From assembly GCF_000812865.1 (NCBI RefSeq), contig NZ_JSYL01000002.1:434001-498000 (forward strand): a stretch of DNA of 64,000 nt, read 5' to 3'. Source of the DNA: Kaistella jeonii (GTDB lineage: Bacteria > Bacteroidota > Bacteroidia > Flavobacteriales > Weeksellaceae). The notes beneath the pieces are model-generated. The model worked only from the letters and a program-made list of their open reading frames with translations, was not told where the DNA came from and made no database searches. The first letter of the stretch is position 1, and the number at the start of each line of letters is the position of its first letter. The position numbers and the translations under genes were made by a program. Positions 37,728 to 46,838 of the stretch are shown here, in pieces.

Positions 37728-38539
37728 ATTTCATTCACCTCATAACAACCCGTTTTAATGTTCCTACTTCAGTTTGGACCGTTACTCGGGATGGCGCAAA
37801 ACCATTGAGCGAGGAATGGATGAAAGATCGTTTCCAAATTTTTCGGAAATATTGTTTACCCTCTTTTAAAAATCAGTCAAATAAAAATTTTATTTGGCTC
37901 GTTTTCTTTGACGTGAATACGCCAATCGAATATCAAAAGGAAATAGAAAAAATTCAAAAAGAGTTTTCTTTATTTCATCCTATATTTGTGCAGAATTTTG
38001 AGGAGATGCACCAAAAAGCACTTGAAATCATTCCAAGCTTTTTTACATCTGAAACCCAATTTGTAATTTCGACCGACATTGATAATGACGATTTGTTGCA
38101 TCGAGATTTTGTGGCAACCGTTCAGGAAAAATATATTCCGAAACATGATCTTGTAATTGATTTGAAAAGAGGCTTACAACTCACCAAAACTTCAGAAAAC
38201 ACAGCAATCATTACTGTTTTTTATATGGTTGCAAATCCCTTCATCAGTTTGGTAGAAGAAATAAAAAAAGTCGGTATGGTAATGAAAGAGGAACATTTGA
38301 AATTCCGAAATTATCCAAATTATACTTCCTTTGATTCGGAACCAAGATTTATTCAGTATATTCATTCTAATAATCTTGTGAATAATACAGAGAGTGAAGC
38401 AGAAAGGTTAAGTGATTTGGACTTTTCAGACTACGGAATTGCGAAAGAAAATCATTTTAAAATATCGAAATCTGAAGCAGCTATTTTTAATATCAAAAGA
38501 AAATGGAGAATTTTGAAAAAGCTTTTAGTTAAAAAATAA
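37724..38539 (+). CDS. Putative rhamnosyltransferase-family protein
   Basis: 271 residues. The opening FIHLITTRFNVPT, the RFQIFRKYCLPSFKNQ segment, and STDIDNDD (116-123) match the Bacteroidota/proteobacterial family annotated as putative rhamnosyl transferase (GT-A-like). The name reflects homology only; the donor is not known. Starts by ATGA overlap with the previous gene, and the next gene begins on the base after its stop, so translation is probably coupled. Confidence 0.75.
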   Translation: MNFIHLITTRFNVPTSVWTVTRDGAKPLSEEWMKDRFQIFRKYCLPSFKNQSNKNFIWLVFFDVNTPIEYQKEIEKIQKEFSLFHPIFVQNFEEMHQKALEIIPSFFTSETQFVISTDIDNDDLLHRDFVATVQEKYIPKHDLVIDLKRGLQLTKTSENTAIITVFYMVANPFISLVEEIKKVGMVMKEEHLKFRNYPNYTSFDSEPRFIQYIHSNNLVNNTESEAERLSDLDFSDYGIAKENHFKISKSEAAIFNIKRKWRILKKLLVKK

Positions 38540-39463
38540 ATGGAGAAACCAAAAATCTACATGATCATCGTTACCTACAACGCCATGAATTGGGCAGAAA
38601 AATGTTTTTCGAGTTTGCGAAAATCATCAGTTCCGGTGCAAACGATTGTTGTAGATAATGGTTCAAATGATGGAACACAGGATTTTATTACAACTCAATT
38701 TCCAGAAGTTGAATTTATTCAATCACCGCAAAATCTAGGTTTTGGTAAAGCCAATAATATCGGAATTGAAACCGCTTATAAAAATGGAGCTGATTTCTTC
38801 TATTTGATGAATCAGGATGCCTGGATCTATGAAGATTCTGTAGAGCAATTATTAAAAGTTTTTGAAAATTATCCACAAAAAATTCAAATAGGAATTCTCA
38901 GTCCGATGCATTTAGATGGATCTGGAAAAAAATTAGATATTTTCTTAGACAAATATATTTCTCAGAATTTTGAAACCAGGATCATTTCCGATTTCTATTT
39001 CAAGTCGGTGAAACCTTACTACGAAATCAGTTTTATCAACGCTGCTCATTGGTTTATTCCTAAAGAAACCATCGAAAAAGTGGGTGGTTTTAATCCCTAC
39101 TTTTTTCATTATGGAGAAGACAATGAATATGTGAATCGTCTTCATTTTCATGGAAAAAAAATACTTCTCTGCCCCGAAAGTAAAGTCGTGCATGATGGAA
39201 AGCAAGAGTTAGGGAAAGTAGATTATAAAAAATATTCAGATTTATCCTTAGAAACTAAAATCTTAAATCCTGCATATAAAAACGGTTTACAAAAAGAGCT
39301 AAAATCACTCAATTTAAGCAGGGCAAAGAATGTTCTGACCGGCAATTTTTCTAGAGCCAAAGAACTGAAAATAAAGTACAACAAAATAAAATCGGAATCT
39401 TCTGATCTTGTGGCAATTCAACAAAGAGTAACTCAACCGGGTTCAACTTTTTTAAATTTATAA
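38540..39463 (+). CDS. Glycosyltransferase family 2 protein
   Basis: 307 residues. IYMIIVTYNAMNW, VVDNGSNDG (37-45), NLGFGKANNIGI (65-76), and NQDAW (91-95) give the WbbL-like GT2 pattern; GGFNPYFFHYGEDNEY carries the likely catalytic acidic residues. Probably adds a deoxy- or aminosugar, but this cannot be read from sequence. Lies 5 bases before the asnB-like gene. Confidence 0.86.
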   Translation: MEKPKIYMIIVTYNAMNWAEKCFSSLRKSSVPVQTIVVDNGSNDGTQDFITTQFPEVEFIQSPQNLGFGKANNIGIETAYKNGADFFYLMNQDAWIYEDSVEQLLKVFENYPQKIQIGILSPMHLDGSGKKLDIFLDKYISQNFETRIISDFYFKSVKPYYEISFINAAHWFIPKETIEKVGGFNPYFFHYGEDNEYVNRLHFHGKKILLCPESKVVHDGKQELGKVDYKKYSDLSLETKILNPAYKNGLQKELKSLNLSRAKNVLTGNFSRAKELKIKYNKIKSESSDLVAIQQRVTQPGSTFLNL

Positions 39464-39468
39464 AATAT

Positions 39469-41265
39469 ATGTGTGGAATAGCCGGAATAATTACTCCCAA
39501 TGCTCAGCAATACAAAGTAGCTTTACAACAAATGACCGATGCAATCGCCCATCGTGGTCCTGATGCTGAACACCACGAATTTTTTGAAAATGCTGCGCTT
39601 GGTCATCGTAGATTATCGATAGTCGATTTATCTGAAACTGGGAAACAACCTATGTTTTCTAATACTAGAAATGAATGTATTGTCCTTAATGGAGAAATTT
39701 ATGGCTATTTAGATTTAAAGAAAAAGTACAGCGATTACACCTATAATGGAAGTTCAGATACGGAAGTCATTTTGGCAATGCATGAAGCAAATGGTGAAGA
39801 ATTACTTGCAGAACTTCCCGGGATGTTTGCTTTTGCAATTTGGGACGATCAAAAACAGGAACTGTTTTGTGCAAGAGATCGTTTCGGAGAAAAACCATTC
39901 TATTATGCAATTGGAAATAAGGGAGAATTTATTTTTGGGTCAGAAATTAAGGCGATTCTAAGCAGTGGATTAATTGAACCCAAAATCAATAAAGAAGCGC
40001 TTTATCATTTTCTCCAATATGGCTACGTAAGCAATTATCAAAGTATTTATTCTAATGTTTATACGCTTCCACCCGCTCACTATTTAAAATATTCGGAAGA
40101 AAAAATCGAAATTAAAAGATATTACAGTCTTCCCAAAAATGATATACAAATTACTCTTTCAGAGGCTAAAGAAGAGTTTACTCACTTATTAAAAAATGCA
40201 GTTCAGAAACAACTCGTTGCGGATGTTGAAGTTGGGAGTTTTCTAAGTGGCGGTCTGGATTCTTCTACAATTGTAGCAATGGTAAATGAATTTAAACCAA
40301 AACAAACTACCATCAGTTTCGGATACTCTAATGAACATAGCGAACTGAAATTTGCAGAAGAAATCGCTCAAAAATATCAAACAAATCACATCGAAATTCA
40401 TGAGAACAGAGGAGATATCGCGGCAGATCTTTTAAAAATATCGCCCTACTTTGATGAACCCTTTTCGGATATGAGTTATACACCCCAATTTAAAATTTGT
40501 CAGGCTGCCGCAAGACATTTAAAAGTAGTATTGAGCGGTGATGTAGGAGATGAACTTTTTGGCGGATATAATTTTTATACTATTGAACAACAACTTCGAA
40601 ATCATTTTAGTTATAACAATATTCTTCTGAAATTCGGTTTGAAACAATTTGGAAAATTTAGAGAAACTACCTTTTTAACGCAACAGAATATCAAGTATAA
40701 AAACATCCTGGACTTCCATCAAAACAGGGTGCGAAATTATTTTACGCCTCAAGAAATGGCACGTTTAGGAATTGCATCAAAATTTCATCAGGAATATAGT
40801 TTTGATATCAATCCAAATTCTTTAAATGATATCATGCGCGTAGATTTAGAGAAATATGTGCCGGGAAATATGTTGGTAAAAAGCGACCGAATGGCTATGG
40901 CAAATTCTTTGGAAGTCAGAACACCATTTTTAGATAAAAATTTTGCGGAATTTTGTATTCAACTTCCTGAAAATTTAAAATTAGACTCACAAAATGACAA
41001 AATTATCTTGCGGAAAACCATGCAGCAATATTGGACAGAAAGCATTAGAAATCGTACAAAGCAAGGATTTGGCTCCTCTGTTACAAACTGGTTCGAGGAA
41101 GAAAATTTAATCCACTTATCTGATGATTTACTAAAAAATAAAGACAGTACAGTTTTTAAATTGATTGATTACAATGCCTCACAGCAGTTTTTAAATAAAG
41201 ATAAAAAACACTGGAATCTTCTTCAGTTAGCTCTTTGGGCAGAAAATCACAAAAATTTTATATAA
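39469..41265 (+). CDS. asnB: Asparagine synthase-like glutamine amidotransferase
   Basis: 598 residues. The N-terminal class II glutaminase starts with the nucleophile Cys2 (MCGIAG), with RGPD, NGEIYGY and FAIWD; the C-terminal ATP-PPase domain has the SGGLDSS loop (260-266) and SGDVGDELFGGY. In polysaccharide loci, such enzymes commonly amidate a uronic acid carboxylate instead of making free asparagine. With ugd in the same cluster, conversion of a glucuronate-type residue to its amide is a reasonable guess, but ordinary asparagine synthesis is not excluded. Intact and co-directional with the flanking transferases. Confidence 0.87.
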   Translation: MCGIAGIITPNAQQYKVALQQMTDAIAHRGPDAEHHEFFENAALGHRRLSIVDLSETGKQPMFSNTRNECIVLNGEIYGYLDLKKKYSDYTYNGSSDTEVILAMHEANGEELLAELPGMFAFAIWDDQKQELFCARDRFGEKPFYYAIGNKGEFIFGSEIKAILSSGLIEPKINKEALYHFLQYGYVSNYQSIYSNVYTLPPAHYLKYSEEKIEIKRYYSLPKNDIQITLSEAKEEFTHLLKNAVQKQLVADVEVGSFLSGGLDSSTIVAMVNEFKPKQTTISFGYSNEHSELKFAEEIAQKYQTNHIEIHENRGDIAADLLKISPYFDEPFSDMSYTPQFKICQAAARHLKVVLSGDVGDELFGGYNFYTIEQQLRNHFSYNNILLKFGLKQFGKFRETTFLTQQNIKYKNILDFHQNRVRNYFTPQEMARLGIASKFHQEYSFDINPNSLNDIMRVDLEKYVPGNMLVKSDRMAMANSLEVRTPFLDKNFAEFCIQLPENLKLDSQNDKIILRKTMQQYWTESIRNRTKQGFGSSVTNWFEEENLIHLSDDLLKNKDSTVFKLIDYNASQQFLNKDKKHWNLLQLALWAENHKNFI

Positions 41266-41270
41266 AAGAA

Positions 41271-42206
41271 ATGCTCAATATTTCGGTTATTATTCCGGTT
41301 TATAATGCAGCAGCTTTTCTAAAGAAAGCCGTAGAATCTGCGTTACAGTTCGAAGAAGTAAAAGAAATTATTTTGATTGACGATTGTTCTACAGATGATT
41401 CTTTGAAAGTTTGCCAAGAATTAACTTCAGAATATTCGCGAGTTCATCTCTTTCAACATGTTGATAAAGGAAATCATGGAGCTGGAGCAAGTCGGAATTT
41501 AGGCTTAGAAAAAGCTTCGCAAGAATTTATTGCATTTTTAGATGCCGATGATTACTACTTACCAAACCGTTTTGATTCTGAAAAAGAAATCTTTAAAAAT
41601 AAAAAAATAGAAGGTGTTTTTGGAGCTATTGGAACAGAATTTCTTTCTGAAAAAGGGAAAGAAGAATTTATTGAAAAATTTAAAAACACCGAATTAACGA
41701 CGGTAAAAAAAACTGCAGAAGGCAAAGAAATTTTTTATGGATTGCTTGGTTTGGAGCAAGATTTCGGAACGTTTTTTTCCTTAATCTCCTTAACAGTAAG
41801 AAACGAAAGTTTGCACAAAAACAATTTGAAATTTAATGAAAACTTAAGAATCCATCAAGACAGTGACTTTATTATTAAACTGTCTTTCCATTGCTTTTTG
41901 AAAACGGGCTCAATTACTGAAGCGGTTTCAATACGCGGAGTTCATGATGACAACCGAATTACAAAAATAAAAATATATTCAGAAAAATACAATCAACGCC
42001 AGTTTTTACTTTGGAATTCGATTTACAATTGGGCGAAAAATAAAAACATTGAGAAAAAATATCTCGAACACATTCAGTTGAGTAAGAAATCATTTGAATT
42101 ATCAATTAAAAAAGGACTCTCCAAATATTTAAATTTGGCTTATTTTATTCTTCAAAATCCAAAAATTTTGAAAACAAGATATCGCTTTACGTTTTTGAAA
42201 AGATAA
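41271..42206 (+). CDS. Glycosyltransferase family 2 protein (paralogue A)
   Basis: 311 residues. The start at 41271 (MLNISVIIPVYN) is preferred; an in-frame upstream codon at 41235 lies inside asnB. IDDCSTDD (37-44), GNHGAGASRNL (68-78) and DADDYYLPNR (91-100) are intact. It is clearly related to the transferase at 42414-43355: both share AVESALQF, DKGNHGAGASRNL, FIAFLDADDYYLPNRFD and LRxHQDxxFxxxLS. They look like a tandem duplication that diverged. Donor unknown. Confidence 0.87.
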   Translation: MLNISVIIPVYNAAAFLKKAVESALQFEEVKEIILIDDCSTDDSLKVCQELTSEYSRVHLFQHVDKGNHGAGASRNLGLEKASQEFIAFLDADDYYLPNRFDSEKEIFKNKKIEGVFGAIGTEFLSEKGKEEFIEKFKNTELTTVKKTAEGKEIFYGLLGLEQDFGTFFSLISLTVRNESLHKNNLKFNENLRIHQDSDFIIKLSFHCFLKTGSITEAVSIRGVHDDNRITKIKIYSEKYNQRQFLLWNSIYNWAKNKNIEKKYLEHIQLSKKSFELSIKKGLSKYLNLAYFILQNPKILKTRYRFTFLKR

Positions 42207-42213
42207 TTTATGA

Positions 42214-42411
42214 AGCTCAATAATCTTTAAATATTACGCGGCATTTCAGCGATTTCTTTTTAGGCGGTTTCAGACGGAATCTGTTCCTTTATTGATTCTT
42301 GTTTTTGTATTAAAATTAGCAGTTGTAATTTTGATTTCCAAGATTCTTTATGAATTGATCGAAAAACGGTTGACCGCATTTTTAAAAAGGACAATTTTAC
42401 CTCAATATTAA
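42214..42411 (+). pseudogene. C-terminal remnant of an acyltransferase_3 (OafA-like) gene
   Basis: A frame open for 65 codons but without a start, ending at a TAA at 42409-42411. It encodes a hydrophobic helix (VPLLILVFVLKLAVVILIS) followed by KILYELIEKRL. The YxLIEK element after the last helix is the usual end of membrane acyltransferase_3 proteins (compare KYLEEPLNL in the intact one at 51542). It fills the space between two duplicated transferase genes, so the original gene was probably lost during that rearrangement. Confidence 0.5.
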
Positions 42412-42413
42412 TT

Positions 42414-43355
42414 ATGAAAATTTCTGTCATCACACCGGTTTACAACGCCGAAAAATATATTACTCAAGCCGTAGAATCTGCCTTGCAGTTCGACGAAGTT
42501 TTTGAAATAATTTTGGTGGAGGATCAATCTCCCGATAATGCATTGAAAATATGCGAAAATTTAGCAAAAAAACATGAGCGTGTAAAATTATTTCAACATC
42601 CAGACAAAGGAAATCACGGAGCCGGAGCGAGTAGGAATTTAGCTTTGGAAAAAGCAAGCGGTGACTTTATTGCATTTCTGGATGCAGATGATTATTACTT
42701 ACCAAACCGTTTTGACGCGGAAAAAAAACTTTTTAAAAACCCTGTAGTTGAAGGAGTTTACGGCGCAATTGGCGTTCATTATTATTCTGAAAAAGCCAAG
42801 GAACAAAACTATAAAATTTTTGGCGATCGATTAACGACCGTTTATAAAAAACATTCCCCAAAAGATGTTTTCCGTGGACAATTGGGCATGAACGGAAGTT
42901 TCGGACTTTTCAGTATTGATGGATTAACGATCAGAAAATCTGCTTTGGACAAAAAACTTTCTCCGATGATGAAAACTCATTTACGACTTCATCAGGATAC
43001 CGAATTTTTATTTCGGCTTTCCTATTATTTAGATCTGTATCCGGGAATTTTAGACGAAGCTGTGGCGAATCGTGGCGTTCATGAGAATAATAGAATTACA
43101 AAAGTTGATTCTGGCAAGGTAAAACCCTCAATTTCTAAAGTTTTGCTTTGGAAAGAGGTAAAAAACTGGGCAGAAAAGGAAGAAAATTTCCCAAATGATA
43201 TTCTTCTTCACATTCAAAGAATGCACCGCAGTTTCAAGATCGCAAATGCTCCTTTCCTAAAAAAATGGGGAATGATTTCAAAATATTTGGTAATCGACTA
43301 TAGAAGTATTCGATCAGGTTTGTATAACATTAATTTCAGAGGGGATTTATTCTGA
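42414..43355 (+). CDS. Glycosyltransferase family 2 protein (paralogue B)
   Basis: 313 residues, ISVITPVYNAEKYI, VEDQSPDN (36-43), GNHGAGASRNLAL and DADDYYLPNRF (90-100). Close paralogue of the preceding transferase, most similar in the N-terminal 100 residues and more divergent at the C-terminus, as expected if donor recognition was kept and acceptor recognition changed. It ends the first plus-strand block; its stop overlaps the stop of the opposite-strand gene by 9 bases. Confidence 0.87.
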   Translation: MKISVITPVYNAEKYITQAVESALQFDEVFEIILVEDQSPDNALKICENLAKKHERVKLFQHPDKGNHGAGASRNLALEKASGDFIAFLDADDYYLPNRFDAEKKLFKNPVVEGVYGAIGVHYYSEKAKEQNYKIFGDRLTTVYKKHSPKDVFRGQLGMNGSFGLFSIDGLTIRKSALDKKLSPMMKTHLRLHQDTEFLFRLSYYLDLYPGILDEAVANRGVHENNRITKVDSGKVKPSISKVLLWKEVKNWAEKEENFPNDILLHIQRMHRSFKIANAPFLKKWGMISKYLVIDYRSIRSGLYNINFRGDLF

Positions 43356-44294
43356 AATAATTTTTTGTCCTAATTTTTTAGAAAATTCAGTCATTGACTG
43401 ATTGCTGAGATGTACCTCATCAATACATTTATAATCATTTGGAGTGAGATTATAATTTGTATAATTCACCTTATATTTAATAGACAGCTCTTGAATTTTA
43501 GCGTCAAAAAATGGAACTGCATTGTCTTCTATTTGATACGGTACAGAATTAACAGGCATTCTAAGAAGCAGAACTTTCCCATGTTTTTGTAAAAATCTGA
43601 TGGTTTCTTCCAAATATTTCAATCTTTTTTCTGACCACTTTAAATCATCAATTCTCTTTTGAAATTCGCCCATTTTTCGTGTATTTTCTTCAGCGCGCTT
43701 TTCCGGAGAATAATCTTTAATCATTTTCACCTCCATCTTTCCATTATCTAAAACCTCCACATCTGCCATTGGATTTTTTGGTGGAAGTATTTTTAAATTT
43801 AAAGCTCGTGTAAGAGAATAATCATAACTTTCAATCAAATATTCCAAATTAGGATTCACATTTACAAAAGTGGTTTTGGCAACTGCTTTATCATTTTCAA
43901 AATAATATTCAGGCGAATCTGGTTTTGAACAAGTGACCATCAATGCAGTAGGCTCTACAATCACTACAAAAATACCGTCTTTAGTTTTTGGATCAAGTTT
44001 TTTTCGGATCGATTCTAAATATTTTGGCCCGTATGGAGAGTGTCCCCACGTAAAAGCGTAATTATAAAATTTAACTTTTGGATATTTGGGCTGAATTATT
44101 TTATCTAAAATAGCAGGATTGATCCCGGACCCACGAGAACTTCCCAATATCAGTGAATGCTGTGGCGAAGAGGTGAATCTTTTATAAAAATCATCCGTAT
44201 GTTCTCCTGTGAGAAAAATTGCATAACCGATCACCAATAACGGCACTATCGAAAATAGTGATAATTTTAAAATCGATTTTCTAAAACTGTGCAT
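43347..44294 (-). CDS. SGNH-like membrane-anchored protein, partner of MBOAT
   Basis: 315 residues from the ATG at 44294 (MHSFRKSILKLS). One N-terminal membrane helix (about 9-29) is followed by an extracytoplasmic domain with ILGSSRGSG (49-57), which resembles the serine block of SGNH hydrolases, and DEVH (292-295), the Asp-x-x-His catalytic pair. A similar layout occurs in DltD- and AlgX/AlgJ-like proteins that take acyl groups passed by an MBOAT protein and place them on a glycan. It overlaps the MBOAT gene by 14 bases, which supports a functional pair. Transferase role is inferred. Confidence 0.7.
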   Translation of the reverse strand: MHSFRKSILKLSLFSIVPLLVIGYAIFLTGEHTDDFYKRFTSSPQHSLILGSSRGSGINPAILDKIIQPKYPKVKFYNYAFTWGHSPYGPKYLESIRKKLDPKTKDGIFVVIVEPTALMVTCSKPDSPEYYFENDKAVAKTTFVNVNPNLEYLIESYDYSLTRALNLKILPPKNPMADVEVLDNGKMEVKMIKDYSPEKRAEENTRKMGEFQKRIDDLKWSEKRLKYLEETIRFLQKHGKVLLLRMPVNSVPYQIEDNAVPFFDAKIQELSIKYKVNYTNYNLTPNDYKCIDEVHLSNQSMTEFSKKLGQKIISE

Positions 44295-45714
44295 AAATGT
44301 AACCTTTAGGTGCAATATAAAACAGAAAAACAAGAAAAATCAAAACATAATAAAATCCCCATCTCACAAAACGAGGCTTACTATTAAGAAAATTTTCTAA
44401 CGCAAATTCTTGATGTCTTGTGATCCATTCCAAAGCAAGCATAAAAAAAATGAGAACTGCAACTTCTTTTTGAAAGGGAAAATTCGGGATTTGAAAAAGA
44501 CTCGATGAGAATATTTTTTTATAAAATTCGCCTGCCATGGCGAGATCTTTTACAGAAAACAAAATCATAATTAAAGTGAAACTTAAAAAAGTGATCGCAA
44601 TATTTCGAGCTTCCAAAAAGGTTGGAAATAAGCCCGCCGTTGTTTTTAATTTCTTCCCCAATTTCCCTCCAAGAATTAAAGGAACATACATTAATCCATT
44701 TACCAGTCCGAACACTACATAATGCCATTCTGCACCGTGCCACAATCCGATGAGAAAAAAATTAATGATAATGGCTAAAATTAAACCCCATTTTCCAAAG
44801 TCCCGAAATTGAATTGATAAAGGGGTAAACACAAAATCAGTTAACCATGACGTTAAAGAAATATGCCATTTTCTCCAAAAATCTGCAGCGTTCTGCGCAA
44901 ATAAGGGAAATTTAAAATTTACATGAACTTTAATTCCCAAAAGTTTTGAAATTCCTATCGCCATATCAGAATATCCGGAGAAATCTGCATAAAGTTGCAC
45001 AAAATACAACATAGAACCAATTAGCAAAGCACTGCCATTTAAAGTGGAATAGGTTTCAAAGATCGGGCTCGTTATCGTCGCGATACTATCTGCAACAACC
45101 AATTTTTTAAATAAACCCCACAATAACTGTCGCAAACCATTTGTAAAATTTTCAGAAGAAAAATCCCGCTTTAATTTAATCTGCTTTACGAAAGGTAAAG
45201 CCCTGTCAATTGGCCCGGAAATCATGGTTGGGAAGTAAGAGACAAATACAGAATATTCCAGTAAAGACGGAATTTCTTTGATCTTTTTATTTCTTACATC
45301 CAGTAAATAACCAATCATTCGAAACGAATAAAAACTGATTCCAATAGGTAAAATAATGGATAAAATATTCTTCTGCGTATCAAAACCGATGTGTTGAAGA
45401 AAATCATGAATGTTTTCGATGAAGAAATTAAAGTATTTGAAATAAAGCAACTGCAGCAATACGACCAAGATACCCAACCTGCTCCACCATTTTCTGGAAG
45501 AATCATCCGCCGCAAATATTTTTTTACTGATATAAAAGGTAGCTGCAATTGTGACGAGAAGTAAGATTAAAAATTGCGGACTCCAGGAAAAATAAAAAAT
45601 GCAGCTTCCTAAAAGCAACACCCCATTTTGTATCGTAGCGTTTTTTCCTAATCGCCAATAAATAAGGAATAGAATAATGAAGAAAAAGATAAAAAAGTAA
45701 GAGTTCAGCAGCAT
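44281..45714 (-). CDS. MBOAT-family O-acyltransferase
   Basis: 477 residues with about ten or more membrane helices. Family features are YFPTMISGPI (160-169), LYADFSGYSDMAIG (241-254), DFWRKWHISLTSWL (278-291) and the invariant histidine H326 in GLWHG, all intact. AlgI and DltB relatives move acyl groups from the cytoplasm to an extracytoplasmic acceptor. Upstream in the same operon lie SDR, hotdog, ACP and FkbH genes, which could supply the acyl donor on an ACP as DltC does for DltB. Confidence 0.92.
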   Translation of the reverse strand: MLLNSYFFIFFFIILFLIYWRLGKNATIQNGVLLLGSCIFYFSWSPQFLILLLVTIAATFYISKKIFAADDSSRKWWSRLGILVVLLQLLYFKYFNFFIENIHDFLQHIGFDTQKNILSIILPIGISFYSFRMIGYLLDVRNKKIKEIPSLLEYSVFVSYFPTMISGPIDRALPFVKQIKLKRDFSSENFTNGLRQLLWGLFKKLVVADSIATITSPIFETYSTLNGSALLIGSMLYFVQLYADFSGYSDMAIGISKLLGIKVHVNFKFPLFAQNAADFWRKWHISLTSWLTDFVFTPLSIQFRDFGKWGLILAIIINFFLIGLWHGAEWHYVVFGLVNGLMYVPLILGGKLGKKLKTTAGLFPTFLEARNIAITFLSFTLIMILFSVKDLAMAGEFYKKIFSSSLFQIPNFPFQKEVAVLIFFMLALEWITRHQEFALENFLNSKPRFVRWGFYYVLIFLVFLFYIAPKGYIYAQF

Positions 45715-45729
45715 AAAATGAATATTTCT

Positions 45730-46443
45730 TTAAGAATTTGAAGCATCTAAAAAAATATGGTTTCCGTTGAAATGCGGCCCACCATTAATGCATAATCCAA
45801 TAAATTTGGCGATATCTTTTCCTTCTAAATTATTTTTTAACGGATAAGATGCAACAATTGCTTCCATTTGCCTTTCATCCATATTTTTATGAAAATCGGT
45901 CACCGTAAATGCGGGCGAAACTGAATTGGAAGTGACACCAAATTTCACATTTTCCATAGCCCAGTGTTTACTCATCTGTAATAAATAAGCCTTATTTGAA
46001 TTATAAACAGAGGTTCCCATTGCCGGAAATTTCAGAGACGATGACAAAATATTAATGATCCTGCCAAATTTTTCTTTCCGGAAAATCCTGATACATTCCT
46101 GCGTTATTTGTAGCGTAGGAATTACATTGGTCTGAAAATCGGTGAGAAATTTATCGGAATCAGTTTTATGGAAATAAGTATCGATGAAAGTACCGCTGTA
46201 AAAATTATTAATAAGAATATTAGGTTTAAAATCTTGAATTTTCTTTAAAAAATCATCGATTTGTAATGGATCTGCGAAGTCAATCTGAAATGCTTTTGCG
46301 TTCGGAAATTCACCAGTAATTTCTTTGGTTGATTCCTCAGAATTTCGGTAGGTAAATAAAACTTCATAATCTTCACGAAGTAAAAATAAATTGATCTCTT
46401 TTCCAATTCCTGCCGAACCGCCTGTTAAAACTACTTTTTTCAT
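45730..46443 (-). CDS. Short-chain dehydrogenase/reductase (FabG-like)
   Basis: 237 residues, Rossmann fold with NAD(P) motif TGGSAGIG (7-14), NNFYSG in place of the usual NNAG, catalytic serine in ILSSSL, and the YNSNK (Y-x3-K) pair. Likely a 3-ketoacyl- or hydroxyacyl-group reductase/dehydrogenase acting on an ACP-bound substrate, given that it overlaps the hotdog gene by 4 bases and lies next to a dedicated ACP. The exact substrate is unknown. Confidence 0.85.
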   Translation of the reverse strand: MKKVVLTGGSAGIGKEINLFLLREDYEVLFTYRNSEESTKEITGEFPNAKAFQIDFADPLQIDDFLKKIQDFKPNILINNFYSGTFIDTYFHKTDSDKFLTDFQTNVIPTLQITQECIRIFRKEKFGRIINILSSSLKFPAMGTSVYNSNKAYLLQMSKHWAMENVKFGVTSNSVSPAFTVTDFHKNMDERQMEAIVASYPLKNNLEGKDIAKFIGLCINGGPHFNGNHIFLDASNS

Positions 46444-46838
46444 ATCAATTCTTTAATCTGAATTTTTCCTGAAGCTACTATTTTCAAAGATGAATTTTTA
46501 AAATTAAATTTTATCACATCCACTTTTACTGCTTCTGACTGTTCAATTACAATTGCTTCGAAATTTAAAATATCATTCAAATAAACCGGATTTTTAAAAT
46601 TGATATTTTGAGATAAAATCATCACTTCTTCGGATGGTAGAAGTTCTCCAATGAAAAAAGAAATAAAACCGTTTAAAATATTTCCGTGCATTACTTTTCC
46701 TGCAAATCCCTTTTCTTTCGCAAATTCTTCATTGGTATGAAGTGCATTTTTATCCTGAAAAATTTCTTTGAAACCTTCATAAACGGCAGAATCAACCGTA
46801 AATTGATGCTGAAAATTCTGATTGAGGGAAAGAATCAT
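46440..46838 (-). CDS. MaoC-like hotdog dehydratase/hydratase
   Basis: 132 residues. The catalytic pattern D-x-N-x2-H of (R)-specific enoyl hydratases is complete (Asp29, Asn31, His34 in QDKNALHTN), followed by EFAKEKGF and VMHGNILNGF, the MaoC hallmark. It would hydrate or dehydrate a 2,3-position of an acyl thioester. Overlaps the SDR start by 4 bases and the ACP stop by 1 base, so the three are translated as a unit. Its likely substrate is bound to that ACP. Confidence 0.85.
   Translation of the reverse strand: MILSLNQNFQHQFTVDSAVYEGFKEIFQDKNALHTNEEFAKEKGFAGKVMHGNILNGFISFFIGELLPSEEVMILSQNINFKNPVYLNDILNFEAIVIEQSEAVKVDVIKFNFKNSSLKIVASGKIQIKELI

Noticed and set aside
41271..43355. Recent gene conversion between the two tandem transferases
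   Set aside because: The copies share protein blocks, but their DNA differs across the shared region, so the duplication looks old.
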